64,000 nucleotides of DNA from positions 62,001 through 126,000 of the forward strand of contig NZ_CADIKC010000011.1 of the NCBI RefSeq assembly GCF_902859805.1, read 5' to 3'. This DNA is from Paraburkholderia sediminicola. GTDB taxonomy: Bacteria; Pseudomonadota; Gammaproteobacteria; Burkholderiales; Burkholderiaceae. Each line of letters begins with the position of its first letter. Within the stretch, counting starts at the first letter, position 1. The position numbers were made by a program, and so were the translations under genes. Shown here one piece after another: positions 61,309 through 64,000 of the stretch. Below the pieces are notes generated by a model. It was not told where the DNA came from, ran no database searches, and saw only the letters and a program-made list of their open reading frames with translations.

Positions 61309-62238
61309 ATGCGTTTGTCTTTCACGAAATGCTCCATCCTCGGAGCGATCCCGCTGGCCACACTAGCTTTTTGCCTTCCTGCATGCAGCCAAACCGGGCA
61401 ATCGCCCGAAGTCAAAGCGCTTGTTAAAAAATCGCTCGCCGATATGGTCTTCGTGAAGGGCGGAACCTTCAAGATGGGCGATTTCGGTTCCGAGGCATCA
61501 CCAGAGAAGCGACCCTACACATCGCAGGATGAAAACAAGCCGGCCCACCTGGTAACGCTTGATGGTTTCTCCATCGGCAAGTACAAGGTCACCTACGCCG
61601 ACTTCGACATTTACACAGCTGCTACAGGGAAGCCTTCGTGGCCGCAGGACAAAATACCGCGCTCGTACCGAGTTCCGACCCATCCCGTCGGTGTGCCGTG
61701 GCAAATGGCGAAGGATTACTGTCAATGGCTGGGTAAAGAAAGCAACTTACCCATTGATCTGCCCACCGAAGCGCAGTGGGAATATGCTGCCCGCTCAGGT
61801 GGCAAGCCCGTTGTCTTTGCAACTGACAACGGCAAATACGAGCCCGATCATAACTTCCCCAGCGGTGACACGATCGCAGACAAACTTGCTCCGAACGTTG
61901 GACTAGTCCAGATGTTTCTCTATCCGGTCGGCAAATATCCGGCAAATCCGCTCGGGCTGTTCGATATGGGATTTGACGGACGTGACTGGGTGAACGACTG
62001 GTTCAGTGCCGATTACTACGCGAACTCACCGGCGAAAAATCCCCAGGGGCCGGCGTCGGGTACGAAGAAGGTGATCCGCGGAGCCGAAGGCGGCAACGAT
62101 GAAACCGCAATGACGATGTATCGCTACGGTACGGAGCCAGCGGGACATCTGATTTCCGAAAACGGAGGAAAGACCATACCGTCATTCTTCATGATCTATA
62201 CGTTCCGTTGCGCGCTGGAAAGCTCACGGCCGCAATAG
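61309..62238 (+). CDS. Exported formylglycine-generating-enzyme-like (SUMF1-fold) lipoprotein 2
   Basis: A 309-residue lipoprotein from ATG 61309 (lipobox LPAC); 80 upstream in-frame codons are rejected. The SUMF1 fold begins at DMVFVKGGTFKMGDFGSEAS. It shows YKVTYADFDIYTAATG, PTEAQWEYAARSGG, DGRDWVNDWFSADYYANSP and the terminal TFRCALE. Copper-binding cysteines are missing. It is a clear homologue of the 45998 protein on the other strand, and converges with the large effector gene. Confidence 0.8.
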   Translation: MRLSFTKCSILGAIPLATLAFCLPACSQTGQSPEVKALVKKSLADMVFVKGGTFKMGDFGSEASPEKRPYTSQDENKPAHLVTLDGFSIGKYKVTYADFDIYTAATGKPSWPQDKIPRSYRVPTHPVGVPWQMAKDYCQWLGKESNLPIDLPTEAQWEYAARSGGKPVVFATDNGKYEPDHNFPSGDTIADKLAPNVGLVQMFLYPVGKYPANPLGLFDMGFDGRDWVNDWFSADYYANSPAKNPQGPASGTKKVIRGAEGGNDETAMTMYRYGTEPAGHLISENGGKTIPSFFMIYTFRCALESSRPQ

Positions 62239-62251
62239 CGCCCTCGCAAGA

Positions 62252-64000
62252 TCATGCCACCCGCACATCCGGCATGTTTTGATAAAACGGGTGGGTGCCT
62301 GCCGCCATCTGGAACCCGTACTCATGGGAGCCAACGGGCGTAACCGCGTAGCCAGGAGTCGGTTCGGTCTTGAGCATCGCGGTCAGGTTGTCGTAATAGT
62401 TGTCTATCTCCTGGGCGTCTGGGGCCGGCGCGCCCGTCAGCGACATCTGGAGAAATTCCCTGAGGTGCTGTCGGCGTGTGATTAGGTCGCCTTTCTGTCC
62501 ATTGGCGTCTATGTGCTGCACAACGTTGGCAAGATCGTGCTTGGTGTGGGACCACTGCAGGATCTGTTTGACGGCATCTTTGCGACGACCGTAATAGCGA
62601 CCAAACGTGTGATTTGCCGGGTCGAGCCCGTCGGTGACAGCCCAGTGACGCGTCAGCTGATAGATCATAATGCCCTTGGCCTCCGGCGTTGCATATTGAA
62701 GCATCCAGGGATTGCCTAGCACGCGGTTCATTAACTGGACGCGTGCGGCTTCCTGCTCGTATGCGACAACCAGTTGCGCATACATGGTCTGAATATCGAC
62801 CAACTCCTGGTCGACCGTTGAGCTCAGATCCTTTAGTCCCTGGATGACCATCACCTGGATATGCGTGAACGCGTCGAACGCTTCTCTGCTCACAAACTTC
62901 AGCCGCTGGAAGTTAGCGTGATAAAGCTGATAGAAGAACCATTTGACAAATTCGGCGATGCGCAACGCGTCGACCGAAACCTCAATATCGCCTTTCGCTC
63001 CCACGCCGAGGCACAATCCTGCCTTCGCCTTGATCCGGAAACGTCCCGCGGCGTAGCTGATATCGAGCATGCACGTCAATCCGGCGCCCGCCATCGCAGT
63101 GACCGTATCGCCCACCTTGGCGAAAGGCTTGTATTTGCCACTGGGGCCCTTCTCTGCGGGCTCCATCCACTCGAGCGCGCCTTCAAGCGACAAGTCCGCG
63201 CGTGCGCCGGCAAACACGTCGAGGTCCGCATTTGCGCTCGGATCGACCGGCTTTCCGCCTACCTTGATCTCGCGTTGCTTGGTGGTCGGGTTATCGACTG
63301 CGGCGCCGTACAGGCCGAGGTCCTTCCGCTTTTCGTCGCGATAGTCGACCACGACACCCAGTTGCGCGACCACGCTTGCACCGACCATCCCCGACAGCCC
63401 GAGTTCGCCTTTGAATCGGACTGCGCCGAGTGAGTGCGGCTTACCATCATCGCCATCCAGACTCCACATCCAGCCGGCGATGTCCGGATAGTAGAAGGCA
63501 CCTGAAACCTTGCCCTCGGCAATGGCAAATTCGGCCTGCGCAGACGCCTTGATAGCCACACGGCCCTTTTGCGGCGCCCATTCGGTGTCCAGTCCCGCGC
63601 CGGCCAGATAGCGCATCAATTGCGCTTTGGCCTCGATGCTGACGTTGTTGCCGAAGGCGGTCTGCTTAGGTTTCTCCGCTTCTTTCTTCTCGCCCTCGCC
63701 GCGTTCAACCGGTTCTTCAGCGCCGGCGCTATAAGTGAGATCCTTGTTCCACTCTTCCGCCCATGCGAAAAGCGTCCCGGTCACGTGTTTCTCGACGATC
63801 TCGGATGACACCTTGGTCTTTTCGTACAACTGCGATTTGATGCTGCTCTCGCGGCTGATCAACACCCCTTCCTTCAGCTTGTCGACGTCGATCTTGTATT
63901 TGCCGTTCGCGTTCTTCTTGATGAAGCTTTTCGCGCCGGTTTCTTTTTCTTCCTTGCGCCCCTTCATGTCTTCGAAGGCGGCCGGGCCGAATTTATGCCA
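62252..64000 (-). CDS. Large T6SS effector-like protein, C-terminal part (BTH_I2691/VasX-like)
   Basis: The reverse strand is open from the right edge to the stop at 62252; the visible 582 residues are the C-terminal part of a longer protein. A beta-rich Ala/Gly region (VAIKASAQAEFAIAEGKVSG, and GELGLSGMVGASVVAQLGVV) is followed by FRIKAKAGLCLGVGAKGDIE and the helical FVKWFFYQLYHANFQRLKFV. The style matches the Burkholderia T6SS effector group BTH_I2691, related to the pore-forming VasX class. The N-terminus is outside the window. Confidence 0.58.
   Translation of the reverse strand, partial: WHKFGPAAFEDMKGRKEEKETGAKSFIKKNANGKYKIDVDKLKEGVLISRESSIKSQLYEKTKVSSEIVEKHVTGTLFAWAEEWNKDLTYSAGAEEPVERGEGEKKEAEKPKQTAFGNNVSIEAKAQLMRYLAGAGLDTEWAPQKGRVAIKASAQAEFAIAEGKVSGAFYYPDIAGWMWSLDGDDGKPHSLGAVRFKGELGLSGMVGASVVAQLGVVVDYRDEKRKDLGLYGAAVDNPTTKQREIKVGGKPVDPSANADLDVFAGARADLSLEGALEWMEPAEKGPSGKYKPFAKVGDTVTAMAGAGLTCMLDISYAAGRFRIKAKAGLCLGVGAKGDIEVSVDALRIAEFVKWFFYQLYHANFQRLKFVSREAFDAFTHIQVMVIQGLKDLSSTVDQELVDIQTMYAQLVVAYEQEAARVQLMNRVLGNPWMLQYATPEAKGIMIYQLTRHWAVTDGLDPANHTFGRYYGRRKDAVKQILQWSHTKHDLANVVQHIDANGQKGDLITRRQHLREFLQMSLTGAPAPDAQEIDNYYDNLTAMLKTEPTPGYAVTPVGSHEYGFQMAAGTHPFYQNMPDVRVA

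Overview
The window is high-GC beta-proteobacterial chromosome, most likely Paraburkholderia or Burkholderia. The evidence is the left-hand gene order (def-fmt facing dprA, a thioredoxin-like gene, topB, a LysR regulator, pckG), the GTP-type PEP carboxykinase, the non-compartment eutBC/ethanolamine permease set, and proteins of Burkholderia type VI secretion (T6SS) effector and immunity families on the right. This assignment rests on recognising gene content; no database search was done.

Bases 1-35,200 are ordinary chromosome. The order is: a partial LysE exporter; def-fmt; dprA; a thioredoxin-like gene; topB; LysR and pckG; a 2-hydroxyacid dehydrogenase; a patatin and a PaaI-type thioesterase; tRNA-Lys(CUU); a YecA/SEC-C protein; a second LysE with an AraC regulator; a PadR-flavin monooxygenase pair; an amino-acid binding protein; an aminotransferase; dbpA; a divergent MerR/P1B-ATPase heavy-metal unit with a clear operator; a four-gene lipoprotein operon (CsgG, PEGA-like, DUF4810, DUF799); and an ethanolamine block (EutR-like regulator, acetaldehyde dehydrogenase behind a sigma54-like promoter, DUF779, eutC, eutB, permease). 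In the ethanolamine block the permease imports ethanolamine, EutBC splits it to acetaldehyde and ammonia, and the dehydrogenase oxidises the aldehyde.

Near 35.5 kb the chromosome is broken. An AraC-family gene is cut after about 106 codons and joined head-on to the first 38 codons of a type I restriction hsdM gene, at a shared palindromic GGCATGCC. A terminator and a short 3' remnant of a tRNA gene (probably tRNA-Ala) follow. Accessory DNA continues from there to the right edge.

The strongest candidate for an undescribed system lies at 36.4-40.4 kb. It is a compact same-strand module: a small Cys/Arg-rich zinc-ribbon protein, a large serine recombinase, and two different ParB/RepB-like proteins whose reading frames overlap by 4 bases. 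Iteron-like direct repeats with a 22-bp period lie upstream.

From 40.4 kb to the right edge there is a dense set of small secreted, lipoprotein and membrane proteins. Several are T6SS immunity or accessory types: Imm52, Tli4-like, DUF3304, LprI-like, Sel1-like and two formylglycine-enzyme-fold proteins. There is a decayed 3' end of a probable effector still translationally coupled to a secreted protein, and the C-terminal half of a very large BTH_I2691/VasX-like effector runs off the right edge. No T6SS structural genes are in the window, so this looks like an effector/immunity reservoir.
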